Position numbers and translations under genes: made by a program
Shown here: in pieces, positions 32,812 to 41,525 of the stretch
Numbering within the stretch: the first letter of the stretch is position 1
How the letters are laid out: the number at the start of each line of letters is the position of its first letter
NCBI GenBank assembly: GCA_017161305.1
Contig: CP031518.1
Span: forward strand, 2,790,001-2,854,000
From: Treponema ruminis
GTDB taxonomy: Bacteria > Spirochaetota > Spirochaetia > Treponematales > Treponemataceae
Length of the DNA stretch: 64,000 nucleotides
Direction: 5' to 3'
Notes under the pieces: generated by a model
Databases searched by the model: none
What the model was told of the DNA's origin: nothing
Seen by the model: only the letters and a program-made list of their open reading frames with translations

Positions 32812-33732
32812 ATGGAAAAGAGAAAAACGGAAAAAGCCGGCATCACGCTCCACGACGAGCGGATGAAGCAGCTGTTGATGGTCAGGGAGATCCTTGCCTA
32901 CGTGGCCAGCCAGGTGGTGGACGACTTCCGGGGCATGGGCTGGAAGGAGGTCCTGCCCTACCTGGAGGACCCGTCGACCGGCGGGATCGGGCGGGGAGAC
33001 CGGGAGAGCACGGACCCCACGGGCACGGTGCGCTACGACGTGCTGGTGCGCCTGCGCTCGCCCAGGAAGCCGGGAGGGAGAATCGCCGTCATCCTGAACA
33101 TCGAGGGGCAGAACGGAGCCTATCCGGCGGGGAGGCTGAGGAAGCGGATGCTGTACTACCCCTGCCGGCTGATCAGCGCCCAGAAGGGGGACGTGTTCCA
33201 AGGGGACGCGTACGGGGATCTGGCCCAGGTGGTGTCGGTGTGGCTGATCCTCAAGCCTGCGGAGCGTGACCAGGGGCGGACGGTGGAGAGGACGCTGGAG
33301 AGCAGGCAGCTGACGGACATGGACGAGGGAGGCACCGCGTGGAAGGGCCGGCTGGAAGGGCTGAAGGTGGTGAGTGTTTGCGTTCCTGACCTGGAGCATG
33401 TACAATCGGAAGACATGGCGGGGCTACTCGGGGTGTACCTGAGCGGGGAATTGTGCGGAAGGGAGAAGTGCGAGCGGCTGGAGGCCGGGTGGCACGTGGC
33501 GCTGCCGGCCGTGGCGCAGGAGGTCGTGGCGATGTTCGAGGGAGCGGGAAGGGACCTGTGGGACAAGGCGGAGAAGGCCGGCAGGCTGGAGACCCTGGCC
33601 AAAAATGTCGTCACCCTCTCCAGAAAGCTCCAGGTATCCCCGGAGAAAGCCCTGGAGCTGCTGGATATCCAGGTCTCTGACCAGCAAGAAGTCCTGGCCC
33701 TGATTGCAAAGATGCAGGATGCGGGCAGGTAA
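32812..33732 (+). CDS. Rpn-family PD-(D/E)XK nuclease/putative transposase
   Basis: A 306-residue protein. The nuclease-like core lies near residues 75-110: YDVLVRLRS gives the Asp strand and AVILNIEGQN gives the E-x-Q of the PDDEXK_2/Rpn family. Relatives promote recombination in E. coli and are often multicopy in spirochaetes and anaerobes. The C-terminal third (LWDKAEKAGRLETLAKNVV...) looks helical. RBS AAAGGAG lies ten bases upstream of ATG 32812. It is flanked by IS copies and a decayed gene. Confidence 0.75.
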   Translation: MEKRKTEKAGITLHDERMKQLLMVREILAYVASQVVDDFRGMGWKEVLPYLEDPSTGGIGRGDRESTDPTGTVRYDVLVRLRSPRKPGGRIAVILNIEGQNGAYPAGRLRKRMLYYPCRLISAQKGDVFQGDAYGDLAQVVSVWLILKPAERDQGRTVERTLESRQLTDMDEGGTAWKGRLEGLKVVSVCVPDLEHVQSEDMAGLLGVYLSGELCGREKCERLEAGWHVALPAVAQEVVAMFEGAGRDLWDKAEKAGRLETLAKNVVTLSRKLQVSPEKALELLDIQVSDQQEVLALIAKMQDAGR

Positions 33733-34116
33733 TCTCTGGAAGCGGCGTAAAGTCCGGGAAGAGGGTCCAATCCCTTTTCCCGGTATTGCATGAGTGATGG
33801 GCAGGCAGAACCCCTTTTGCGGGATTCCTAACGGTGGTCCTAGTTCGATAGCCAAACAGCATACATATGGGGCAATGCCTGGTTGCGGCCATGGGCATGG
33901 CCATATGGTGTGAGGTCCTGACGGAACCAGTTGGAGCAACAGGGAACCTTGTGGCTGTCCCGCAACCTGGTTGTTGCTGAATCACGGTAATACGATTGTG
34001 GAACTTCACAGGAATGTACACGACTTTGCGATATTTCCTTGTTCATCGTATTTATCCAAAAACATCCATCAAATTTCTCAACATACGGGCTTACACTGAA
34101 ACAAAAGGGGTGTCTC
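33733..34116. other. Intergenic region with a hairpin and a possible promoter, no gene seen
   Basis: At 33754-33783 a 12-bp stem with one G-T pair (CCGGGAAGAGGG / CCCTTTTCCCGG) could end the Rpn transcript, although no T run follows. Near 34026-34054 TTGCGA, 17 bp, TATTTA is a weak promoter match for the two secreted-protein genes. Between them I see no coding pattern. Confidence 0.4.
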
Positions 34117-34614
34117 ATGAAGAGATTTGTTTCTTTGCTCTGCCTGCTGGCATGCTCGGCGGCTTTGTCCGCCGGAGCCTATCTCAACGTGAATGATCTT
34201 GATCCGGTCAAGATCGCTTCGAACAAGAGCTATGACGACGTGCGCGTGCTGGCGACCGCGGAGAAAGCGGTCACCGTGGAGGCGATTCCCGTCAGCCGCG
34301 AGGCTGCGGACGGAGAGGTCTTCAACGCCCGCCTCAAGCTCGGCGGTTCCGGGAACGCGACGTATCGGGCTCTTTCGTTCCATGGAAAGAAAGGGGAGAC
34401 TCTGGTTGTCTACCTCAACTCTTCCAGCAAGACGGACGCGCGCCAGCTGGCGCTGGTCAATGCCGCGACAAAGGCGGAGGTGACGGTCTTTACCGCTCCG
34501 CCGGATGATGAGGCGCACGCGGGAAAGGCAAGCTGCGCCATCCCCGCCGATGGCACCTACCTGCTGTACTCCAAGGGCAGTGGAATCAACCTGTACGCGG
34601 TGATCTGCGAGTAA
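34117..34614 (+). CDS. Small secreted protein of unknown function beside the pectate lyase
   Basis: A 165-residue protein with a signal peptide (MKRFVSLLCLLACSAALSAGA). The mature part is beta-rich with alternating short strands (ALSFHGKKGETLVVYLN; GTYLLYSKGSGINLYAVI) and looks like a small beta-sandwich. Cys is scarce. It sits six bases before the PL9 lyase gene, so the two are co-transcribed, and it may be a carbohydrate-binding helper. I recognise no family with confidence. ATG 34117 follows AAAGGGG. Confidence 0.7.
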   Translation: MKRFVSLLCLLACSAALSAGAYLNVNDLDPVKIASNKSYDDVRVLATAEKAVTVEAIPVSREAADGEVFNARLKLGGSGNATYRALSFHGKKGETLVVYLNSSSKTDARQLALVNAATKAEVTVFTAPPDDEAHAGKASCAIPADGTYLLYSKGSGINLYAVICE

Positions 34615-34620
34615 GAGCAT

Positions 34621-37479
34621 ATGAAAAAGACACTGGCATCGCTGTGGTTGCTGGTGTCCTCCTCGTTGCTGTTCGCATCGTGGGCCGGCACGAAGGCGCC
34701 GGTCATCACTTCCATCGCCCCTTCCACTTCAGACCCGTTCCAGGTCGAGGTCAGATTTGATTTCGAGACGTCGGGCGAAGCGGGGGACAAGGCGAGTGTC
34801 GAGTGCTACGACGCGAGGGGAAACCTGGTGGACGCCAAACTGGTCGGCCGGAGCCGCAAGCTGGGGAAAAAGGCCCTTTTTTCGCTTTCCTCCTCAGGCG
34901 ACTACTCGTTCGTGGTCCGTGGGCAGAAGCGGAATGAGGAGGACAAGCTTTCCCCTTGCCAATCATTCCACTATTCGTACCCGCTCGTGCCGCCGGAAGT
35001 GACGGTGAAGAATACAGGGAACTATGCCTTTCTTGTCAGTTGGAAACCTGTCAGGGAGGCGGAAGCGTATCTCGTATCGGTCGGAGAGGAAGAATACCAG
35101 ACCAACGACCTTTCCTGCTCGTTCAATGCGTTGCGGCCGGAGAAGACCTACCAGGTCACCGTTTCCGCCCTCCGGGATAGAACGCGGGCGACATCAAGCC
35201 AGCGCAAGACCGCGCGCAAGGATGCGGATAGGGACTGGCGCTTCACCTGGTTCGGACAGTCGACCAAGGGGACGCTCAACCGCATGGAGATGCTCGACGC
35301 GGACAACTTGCGGTTCCGCCTCTTCTCCTGCTCGGAGTCTCCCAATGGCGATATCGACGAGAAAGGTGGCAAGTTCACCGCCTTCCATGACGGTATTTCC
35401 TACTACTATACGGTCATCGATCCAAAACGGGAAAACTTCACGCTGACGGCTACCTTTACCGTCGATTTCCTCAATCCGACTCCCGATGGGCAGGAAGGCT
35501 TCGGCATCGTGGCGATGGATTCGCTTGGCAAGGATGGCGTTTCCATGGAAAACCACTACACCAACTCCGCGGCGATCCTCGCCACCAAGTTCGAGGACAC
35601 GATCGACGGGGTGAAACATACCTGCAAGGATACGCTTGGCTCCCGTTTCGTCACCGGGCTGACCGATGCGATCGTCCAAGGCGGGGATTCGGAAATCGCC
35701 AAGCACGCCAAGAGCGTCAGCAAAGCCTATAGCTACTATTACTATGATCTGGTGCGGAAGGGACAAACGTATACCATCACCTTGCAGATGGACAACACGG
35801 GTTTCCATGCCATATATCCCAGCACGGGTGCCGACAAGGGCCAGGTCGAGGAATATATCCTGTACGGCAAGGACAAGCTGCTCCAGCAGGATCCCGATCA
35901 CATCTACGTCGGTTTCGCCGTTGCCCGCGGATGCAATGTCACGGTCAGCGACGTGCGCTTTGCCACAAGCGACCCGCGGAGCGACCCGCCTGCCAGACAA
36001 GCGCCGCCGGAGTACGTGCCGTATTCGCTGAAAATCGATTCCCCTACCAGCTGGTACGACGGGCGCTACCAGTTCGTCTATGCGGCCAACAGCGACGGCC
36101 GGCTATCGGTCAGCGACGGGAAACGGAACCCTCATTACTACATCCAGGATGCTCCGGTGAAGGCGGGAGTCGACTTCTCCGCGGTCATCCCCATCCGCAA
36201 AGGGGTCAACGACATGCTCGTCACCTTCACCCCGAGCAGGGAGTACATTCCCTACCCGGGCGCACGCATGGGAGTCCTTAACCCGACGACCCGGAAGTAC
36301 GAGGAGAATTACCAGCCGGTCGCCAAGACGCTGACGGTCTTCTACGTGCCCAAGGAAGGAGATACCCTCTACGTTTCCCCGGGCGGCGACCCGCTTGCCA
36401 AGGGGAGCCGTCAGAGTCCGTTGGACCTGGACAGCGCGTTGCGTTCCTGCGCCCCGGGACAGACGGTCGTCCTGCTTCCCGGCACCTACCATCCAACCGG
36501 TTCCGTCAAGATCGAGCGAGGCAACAGCGGTCTGGAGGGCAAGCGGAAACAACTGGTGGGAGAGGGGAATGTGGTCCTCGATTTTTCCTCTGGCTCCGGC
36601 TCCTTCGAGCTCTGGGGCGACTACTGGACGCTGGAACACTTCACCGTGACCGGCACCAAGGGCGACAAGAAGGGATTGCAGATAGCCGGGGACTTCAACG
36701 AGCTGCGCTTTGTCACCGCCTATGGTTGCGGGGACACCGGCATCCAGATTTCCGGGACGAGCACCGAGCCTTTTGCGAAATGGCCGCATGACAACCTGGT
36801 CTACGGGTGCGTCAGCCACGACAATATCGACCCTGCGGCCAACAATGCCGATGGCTTCGCCGCGAAGCTGACCTGCGGGGAGAACAATGTGTTCGATTCT
36901 TGCGTCGCCTATGCGAACATCGACGACGGGTGGGACCTCTTCTCCAAGATTGAGACCGGACCGATTGGCGCGGTGACCATCCGCCGCTGCCTTGCCTACG
37001 GCAACGGAAGCTTGTCGGACGGGAGCGGGAACGGGGATGGCAACGGCTTCAAGCTGGGTGGAGACGGGATTGCCGTGCCCCATCTGCTGGAACGTTCGGT
37101 TGCCTTCCAGAACGGGGCGGCGGGTGTCACCAGCAATTCCAACCCGGCCGTCCGCCTTTCCCAAGTGGTCTGCTGGGCCAACGCCGGGCGCAATGTCGCC
37201 CTCTACGGGAAAGGGAATGGCCCCCGCCAGTTCCAGGCAAGGGATGTGGTCTCTGTCGATGGGGCGGACTCCGACAACTGGAGCGAGATGCCCGGGCTTG
37301 CCGAAGAGACCACCTTTTTCTGGAATGGAGCGGAGGCGGTCAACAGCCAGGGGAGGCGGCTGTCCAAGGATGTGTTCCTCTCGACGGTCTTCCAGGGCTT
37401 CAGGCTTGACGGACAAGGCCTCGACCTTGGGGATTTCCTGAAGGTGAGGACCGGCCTCGGATTCTCCGCCGGCCTCTAA
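34621..37479 (+). CDS. Secreted pectate lyase, PL9 family, with FN3-like domains
   Basis: A 952-residue extracellular enzyme. Signal peptide at residues 1-20; beta-sandwich/FN3-like regions at ~20-200; a middle beta-rich region at ~200-460; and a right-handed parallel beta-helix at ~575-900. The PL9 core is clear: LYVSPGGDPLAKGSRQSP, NADGFAAKLTCGENNVFDSC, and NIDDGWDLFSKIETGPIG with the catalytic and calcium region. It cleaves polygalacturonate by beta-elimination outside the cell. No pectin importer or intracellular pectin enzyme is adjacent, but the LplB/YtcP system at 10.4 kb is the kind that can take up such products. Confidence 0.85.
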   Translation: MKKTLASLWLLVSSSLLFASWAGTKAPVITSIAPSTSDPFQVEVRFDFETSGEAGDKASVECYDARGNLVDAKLVGRSRKLGKKALFSLSSSGDYSFVVRGQKRNEEDKLSPCQSFHYSYPLVPPEVTVKNTGNYAFLVSWKPVREAEAYLVSVGEEEYQTNDLSCSFNALRPEKTYQVTVSALRDRTRATSSQRKTARKDADRDWRFTWFGQSTKGTLNRMEMLDADNLRFRLFSCSESPNGDIDEKGGKFTAFHDGISYYYTVIDPKRENFTLTATFTVDFLNPTPDGQEGFGIVAMDSLGKDGVSMENHYTNSAAILATKFEDTIDGVKHTCKDTLGSRFVTGLTDAIVQGGDSEIAKHAKSVSKAYSYYYYDLVRKGQTYTITLQMDNTGFHAIYPSTGADKGQVEEYILYGKDKLLQQDPDHIYVGFAVARGCNVTVSDVRFATSDPRSDPPARQAPPEYVPYSLKIDSPTSWYDGRYQFVYAANSDGRLSVSDGKRNPHYYIQDAPVKAGVDFSAVIPIRKGVNDMLVTFTPSREYIPYPGARMGVLNPTTRKYEENYQPVAKTLTVFYVPKEGDTLYVSPGGDPLAKGSRQSPLDLDSALRSCAPGQTVVLLPGTYHPTGSVKIERGNSGLEGKRKQLVGEGNVVLDFSSGSGSFELWGDYWTLEHFTVTGTKGDKKGLQIAGDFNELRFVTAYGCGDTGIQISGTSTEPFAKWPHDNLVYGCVSHDNIDPAANNADGFAAKLTCGENNVFDSCVAYANIDDGWDLFSKIETGPIGAVTIRRCLAYGNGSLSDGSGNGDGNGFKLGGDGIAVPHLLERSVAFQNGAAGVTSNSNPAVRLSQVVCWANAGRNVALYGKGNGPRQFQARDVVSVDGADSDNWSEMPGLAEETTFFWNGAEAVNSQGRRLSKDVFLSTVFQGFRLDGQGLDLGDFLKVRTGLGFSAGL

Positions 37480-37486
37480 ACGGAAA

Positions 37487-37525
37487 CGCCATCCCCTCTG
37501 GCAAGCATGCCAAGAGAGGATGGCG
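37487..37525 (+). terminator. Possible terminator hairpin after the pectate lyase
   Basis: CGCCATCC / GGATGGCG arms enclose a second complementary pair (TGGCA / TGCCA). The hairpin starts eight bases after the stop. No T run follows, so it may be Rho-assisted or only RNA-stabilising. The rest of the gap to 37758 holds no gene that I can see. Confidence 0.4.
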
Positions 37526-37758
37526 GCCATACCCCAAGAAAGGCTGCGTGGCCGACGCTTGCGCGGTTTTCGGGTCTGCCTGCCAAGAAGAGATATCCTG
37601 AGCCGATGGCTTGGAAAGCGCATCGGAGGCACATGCCTGGAAGTCATCCTCGAGACCGGCTTCCCTGCTCTCCGCAGCAAGGCCGGCCTCTCGTGCAGGG
37701 AATGGGGTATGGAACAATTGTCCTTTCTCGCGTATGGTAGGGCAAGGGGGAATACACG

Positions 37759-38556
37759 GTGATCGATATCAACGGGATGAAGGGATTCATTTGCGATATG
37801 GATGGAGTCATCTATCACGGCAACCGCATCCTCGCGGGGGTCGACCGGTTCATCCATTGGCTCAAGGAAAGCGACAAGCAATACCTGTTCCTGACCAACA
37901 ACAGCAGTTACACCCCGCGCGAGCTTCAGCAGAAGCTGGCCCGCATGGGGCTCGATGTCGGGCAGGAGCACTTCTACACCAGCGCCTTGGCTACGGCCGC
38001 CTTCCTGAAGGAACAGGCACCCGGCTGCTCGGTGTACGTGATCGGCGAAGCTGGACTTTTGAATGCCCTGTATGATGTCGGGATCACGATGAACGACGTC
38101 AACCCCGACTACGTGGTGGTCGGCGAGGGAAGGGGGTATTCCCTGGATACCATCACCAAGGCCACCAACCTGGTGCTTCATGGCGCCAAGCTGATTGGAG
38201 CCAACAGCGATGTCTCCGGCCCGATCGAGGATGGAATCGCGCCCGCCTGCCGCGCCCTCGTCGCGCCCATCGAGATGGCGACCGGGGTGAAGGCCTATTT
38301 CTGCGGAAAGCCCAATCCCCTGATGATGCGGACCGGCCTGCGGATTCTCGGCTGCCACTCCGGCGAGGCTGTCATGGTCGGTGACCGGATGGACACCGAC
38401 GTGATCAGCGGCCTTGAGTGCGGTATGTCCACCATCCTGGTCCTCAGCGGCATCTCCACTCGGGAAACGCTGAAGGAATACGCCTATCGGCCCGGCCTGG
38501 TGCTGGATGGCGTGGGCGATATCGTCGATGTGGCCCGGAAGGCGGCCGGATCCTGA
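37759..38556 (+). CDS. HAD-IIA family sugar-phosphatase (NagD-like)
   Basis: A 265-residue haloacid dehalogenase hydrolase of subclass IIA. Motif I is CDMDGVIYHG (nucleophile and acid/base Asp), motif II is LTNNSSYTPRE, and motif IV is VMVGDRMDTDV. Such enzymes dephosphorylate sugar phosphates or nucleotides such as UMP. The GTG start at 37759 is preceded by GGGGGAA at good spacing; ATG 37777 would still keep the nucleophile. It is followed six bases later by the DUF2442 gene, so it probably opens a short operon. Confidence 0.88.
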   Translation: MIDINGMKGFICDMDGVIYHGNRILAGVDRFIHWLKESDKQYLFLTNNSSYTPRELQQKLARMGLDVGQEHFYTSALATAAFLKEQAPGCSVYVIGEAGLLNALYDVGITMNDVNPDYVVVGEGRGYSLDTITKATNLVLHGAKLIGANSDVSGPIEDGIAPACRALVAPIEMATGVKAYFCGKPNPLMMRTGLRILGCHSGEAVMVGDRMDTDVISGLECGMSTILVLSGISTRETLKEYAYRPGLVLDGVGDIVDVARKAAGS

Positions 38557-38561
38557 TTCCG

Positions 38562-38801
38562 ATGGAGATACCGCGTCTGGTCCACGTCTGGCCGATCAAA
38601 GGGTACCGGTTGTTGCTGGAGTATGAAGGACAGGTGAGGCGTGTCTTCGATGCCTCGTACCTGGTCAGGGGCTATTGGCACAACGAGCGGAAGGAATCGG
38701 AATATTTTGATACGGTGCACCTTTCGGGAGACGGCATCGCATGGTCTGGCGGCCAGAACGTCGAGGCTGACGAGCTGTGGAACGCCAGCAAGGAGGTTTG
38801 A
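38562..38801 (+). CDS. DUF2442 domain protein
   Basis: A 79-residue protein with the DUF2442 layout: an N-terminal strand pair (LVHVWPIKGYRLLLEYEG), an RVFDASYLVRG segment, and the closing GIAWSGGQNVEADELW. The family is common near toxin-antitoxin genes and elsewhere but has no proven activity; no partner toxin is visible here. It overlaps the Gfo/Idh/MocA start by one base, which implies co-translation. Confidence 0.75.
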   Translation: MEIPRLVHVWPIKGYRLLLEYEGQVRRVFDASYLVRGYWHNERKESEYFDTVHLSGDGIAWSGGQNVEADELWNASKEV

Positions 38802-39769
38802 TGCGCATCGGTATCATTGGTTGCGGGCATATCGCCGAGAAGATGGCCAGGACGGTCCACATGACCGGCCACACACTGTACGCGGTGGCCTCGCGCACCC
38901 AGGAAAAGGCCGACCGTTTCGCGAGCCGGTTCGAGGCGGAGCATGCCTACGGTTCATATGAGCGGCTCGCCGGGGATCCCCATGTGGACCTGGTCTATGT
39001 CGCCGTGCCCCACAGCTTCCATGCCCAGGTCGCGGACATGTGCCTGGACCAAGGAAGGCATGTATTGGTAGAAAAGGCCTTTACCAGCAATGCAAGCGAG
39101 GCGGAGCCGCTGGTCAGGAAGGCGGAACGGCAGGGCCTTCTGCTTGCGGAGGCGATCTGGACACGCTACGAGCCCATCCGGACCCGTATCGACCAGGCCG
39201 TCGAAGGCGGAGAGATCGGACAGGTCTGTCATGCCGAGGCGACCTACTTCGCCTATCTGGCGCAGAAGCCCCGGCTGGTCGAGCCGTCGCTGGCTGGTGG
39301 CAGTCTGCTGGATATCGGCATCTATGCCCTGAACTTCCTGCTGATGAACCTGAAGGGGGATGTGACGGAAATCCAGAGCATGGCAAGGCTCTCCGACAAA
39401 GGGGTCGATGAGCTTTCCAGCACGTCGTTGCGGTTCTCTTCCGGGGCGATCGGGTCGATGCAGACGGGCTATACCGCCGTCAGCGACCGGAGTTGCCAGA
39501 TCGCCGGCAGTTCCGGTTGGATCTGGGTGGACAACGTCAACAATCCCCAGAGCGTCAAGGTCTACGACCGGGACCGGAACTTCGTCAGGGATATCCCGGT
39601 TCCGCCCCAGCTGACCGGATTCGAATATGAGCTCGACTCCTGCTGCGCGGCGATCAAGGAAGGACGTACCGAATGTCCACAGATGCCCCACTCGGAAATG
39701 CTCCGGGTCATGAGATTGATGGACGCGATGCGCGCGCAGTGGGGCATGGTCTATCCATGGGAACAATAG
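38801..39769 (+). CDS. Gfo/Idh/MocA family oxidoreductase
   Basis: A 322-residue NAD(P)-dependent dehydrogenase. The Rossmann motif is IGIIGCGHIAEKMA (residues 3-16), the family EKAFT motif (VLVEKAFTSN) follows, and the C-terminal beta-sheet domain contains GGSLLDIGIYALNF. Substrates of the family are sugars, inositols and aldehydes such as dihydrodiols; this one is closest to the trans-dihydrodiol/xylose dehydrogenase branch. RBS AAGGAGG lies inside the DUF2442 gene. It is followed by two more dehydrogenase-family genes. Confidence 0.88.
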   Translation: MRIGIIGCGHIAEKMARTVHMTGHTLYAVASRTQEKADRFASRFEAEHAYGSYERLAGDPHVDLVYVAVPHSFHAQVADMCLDQGRHVLVEKAFTSNASEAEPLVRKAERQGLLLAEAIWTRYEPIRTRIDQAVEGGEIGQVCHAEATYFAYLAQKPRLVEPSLAGGSLLDIGIYALNFLLMNLKGDVTEIQSMARLSDKGVDELSSTSLRFSSGAIGSMQTGYTAVSDRSCQIAGSSGWIWVDNVNNPQSVKVYDRDRNFVRDIPVPPQLTGFEYELDSCCAAIKEGRTECPQMPHSEMLRVMRLMDAMRAQWGMVYPWEQ

Positions 39770-39783
39770 AAAAGAGGAGAAAC

Positions 39784-40575
39784 ATGCGAACATTTTGCAT
39801 CATGGGCTGCGGCCATCTGGGAACGATTGTCGCCAATGCCTACGCACAAGGACTACTTGAGGGTTATCGGCTCGTCGGAGCCTTTTCCCGGAATATCGAG
39901 GATGCCAGGGGGCTTGTCAAAGGGACTGGGGCGGTGGCGGCCGCCACCATGGAGGAGCTGCTTTCCCTGCGGCCCGACTATCTGGTCGAGACTGCCTCGA
40001 TCGCCCTTTTGAAGGAAGTCGCGCCCAAGGCCCTGCGGCAGGGAACCAGCGTCGTACCCCTCTCGATTGGTGCCTTCGCAGACGAGGAATTCAAAGGCCG
40101 ATGCATCCAGGAGGCGCTGGCCCATGGCTCGAAGATCCATATTCCCCACGGAGCCGTGGGTGGCTTCGACGTGCTGGGAACCATTGCCTTGATGGGCCGG
40201 GCCGGAGGCACCAAGGTCGAGGCGGGCATCCATACCCGCAAGGGGCCGAAGTCCCTCAAAGGCACCCCGCTGTACTCGGACGAGCTGGAACTGGGAGAGC
40301 GGCAGGTTTTCCATGGCACCACCGCCGAGGCGATCAAGCTGCTGCCAACCAAGGTCAACGTCGCTGTGGCGACCGCTCTTGCCACCACGGGAGCGAAGGT
40401 AGCTACCAGCACGATCACCAGTGTCCCGGCCTTCATTGGCGATGACCATGCCATCACCGCCGAGGGTGACGGGGTGAAAGCGCTGGTCGATGTCTACTCT
40501 GCGACCAGCGATATCGCCGGCTGGAGCGTCGTCGCCCTGCTCAGGAACCTCGCCAGTCCAATCCAGTTCTTCTGA
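39784..40575 (+). CDS. L-aspartate dehydrogenase-like protein (NadX/DUF108 family)
   Basis: A 263-residue NAD(P)-dependent enzyme. The N-terminal Rossmann segment reads CIMGCGHLGTIVANA. The C-terminal catalytic domain has IPHGAVGGFDVLG and HGTTAEAIKLLPTKVNVAVATALATTG, the AspDH signature. The classical enzyme oxidises aspartate to iminoaspartate for NAD synthesis, but no nadA or nadC is adjacent, so another amino acid or a related substrate is possible. RBS AGAGGAG. It lies 14 bp after the Gfo/Idh/MocA gene and 10 bp before the 2-hydroxyacid dehydrogenase-like gene. Confidence 0.85.
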   Translation: MRTFCIMGCGHLGTIVANAYAQGLLEGYRLVGAFSRNIEDARGLVKGTGAVAAATMEELLSLRPDYLVETASIALLKEVAPKALRQGTSVVPLSIGAFADEEFKGRCIQEALAHGSKIHIPHGAVGGFDVLGTIALMGRAGGTKVEAGIHTRKGPKSLKGTPLYSDELELGERQVFHGTTAEAIKLLPTKVNVAVATALATTGAKVATSTITSVPAFIGDDHAITAEGDGVKALVDVYSATSDIAGWSVVALLRNLASPIQFF

Positions 40576-40585
40576 GGAGCGTCAT

Positions 40586-41491
40586 ATGAGGAAATTCGAG
40601 AAACTCGTCGAGGTTGGGCCGGTCGGGCTGACCGCCTGGGCGGAGAAGGAGCTGGAAACGTATGCAAGGCAGGTCATCCGCCACGACACCCTGCCTGCCG
40701 ATGATGCGGATCTGGTCCGGCGTATCGGCGACGCCGACGCGTTGCTGACCCGGACATTGCCGGTCATCGGGGCGGATGTGCTTTCCGCCGCCCCCCGCCT
40801 GAAGTACGTGGGCATGTGTTGCAGCCTCTACTCGAAGGAGAGCGCCAACGTCGATATCGGGTATGCCGAGACGCATGGCATCACGGTGACCGGCATCCGT
40901 GACTACGGGGACCATGGGGTGACCGAGTATGTGATCTACCAGTTGGTCCGTATCCTTCACGGTTACGATTACCCCCGATGGAAGGCCCTTCCCCTGGAGA
41001 TCACCGGCCTGAAGGTGGGTTTTGTCGGCATGGGTGCCAGCGGTACCATGACGGCGCAGGCCCTCCAGATGCTCGGGGCGGAAATCCACTACTTCGCGCG
41101 CTCGGTGAAGCCGGAGAGAGAGGCGGAAGGAATGCGCTTCCAACCCTTGGACGAGTTGCTTGCCTGGTGCGACGTTGTGGTCACCTGCCTGAACAAGAAC
41201 GTGGTTTTGCTCCATGAGAAGCAGTTCGAGGCGCTGGGGGAGGGGAAGATCATGTGCAACACCTCGATTGGTCCCGCTTCGGACATGGATGCCCTCAAGC
41301 GCTGGATCGACAATCCTAGGAACATTTTCTGCAGCGACACCAAAGGCGGCATCGGCCCCATCGCCGATATGGTGATGGGACGGGAAAACGTCATCTGCCC
41401 TGACGCATCGGCGGGCATGACCAGCCAGGCCTACGACCTGTTGGGCCGCAAGGTGCTGGACAACATCAGGAACTTTCTGGGACAAGAGTAA
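40586..41491 (+). CDS. D-2-hydroxyacid dehydrogenase-fold protein lacking canonical catalytic residues
   Basis: A 301-residue protein with the NAD-binding domain of the D-isomer-specific family (VGFVGMGASGTMTAQALQ, about 145-162). The usual catalytic Arg ('N-T-A-R-G') is replaced in NTSIGPASD (about 225-235), the Glu of 'EP' is not found, and the His of 'TPHI' is replaced in CPDASAG (about 270-277). So it may use other residues, bind a cofactor without hydride transfer, or act on a different substrate. The real start is ATG 40586 (TGAGGAGC upstream); the frame extends 96 bp into the previous gene without a ribosome site. Confidence 0.8.
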   Translation: MRKFEKLVEVGPVGLTAWAEKELETYARQVIRHDTLPADDADLVRRIGDADALLTRTLPVIGADVLSAAPRLKYVGMCCSLYSKESANVDIGYAETHGITVTGIRDYGDHGVTEYVIYQLVRILHGYDYPRWKALPLEITGLKVGFVGMGASGTMTAQALQMLGAEIHYFARSVKPEREAEGMRFQPLDELLAWCDVVVTCLNKNVVLLHEKQFEALGEGKIMCNTSIGPASDMDALKRWIDNPRNIFCSDTKGGIGPIADMVMGRENVICPDASAGMTSQAYDLLGRKVLDNIRNFLGQE

Positions 41492-41525
41492 GGGGGAATG
41501 GCTGGGGGCGTGGTATACTTGCCCC

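Noticed and set aside
36103..38358. 751-codon minus-strand frame over the pectate lyase and HAD genes
   Set aside because: A shadow frame; both plus-strand genes carry clear family motifs and ribosome sites.
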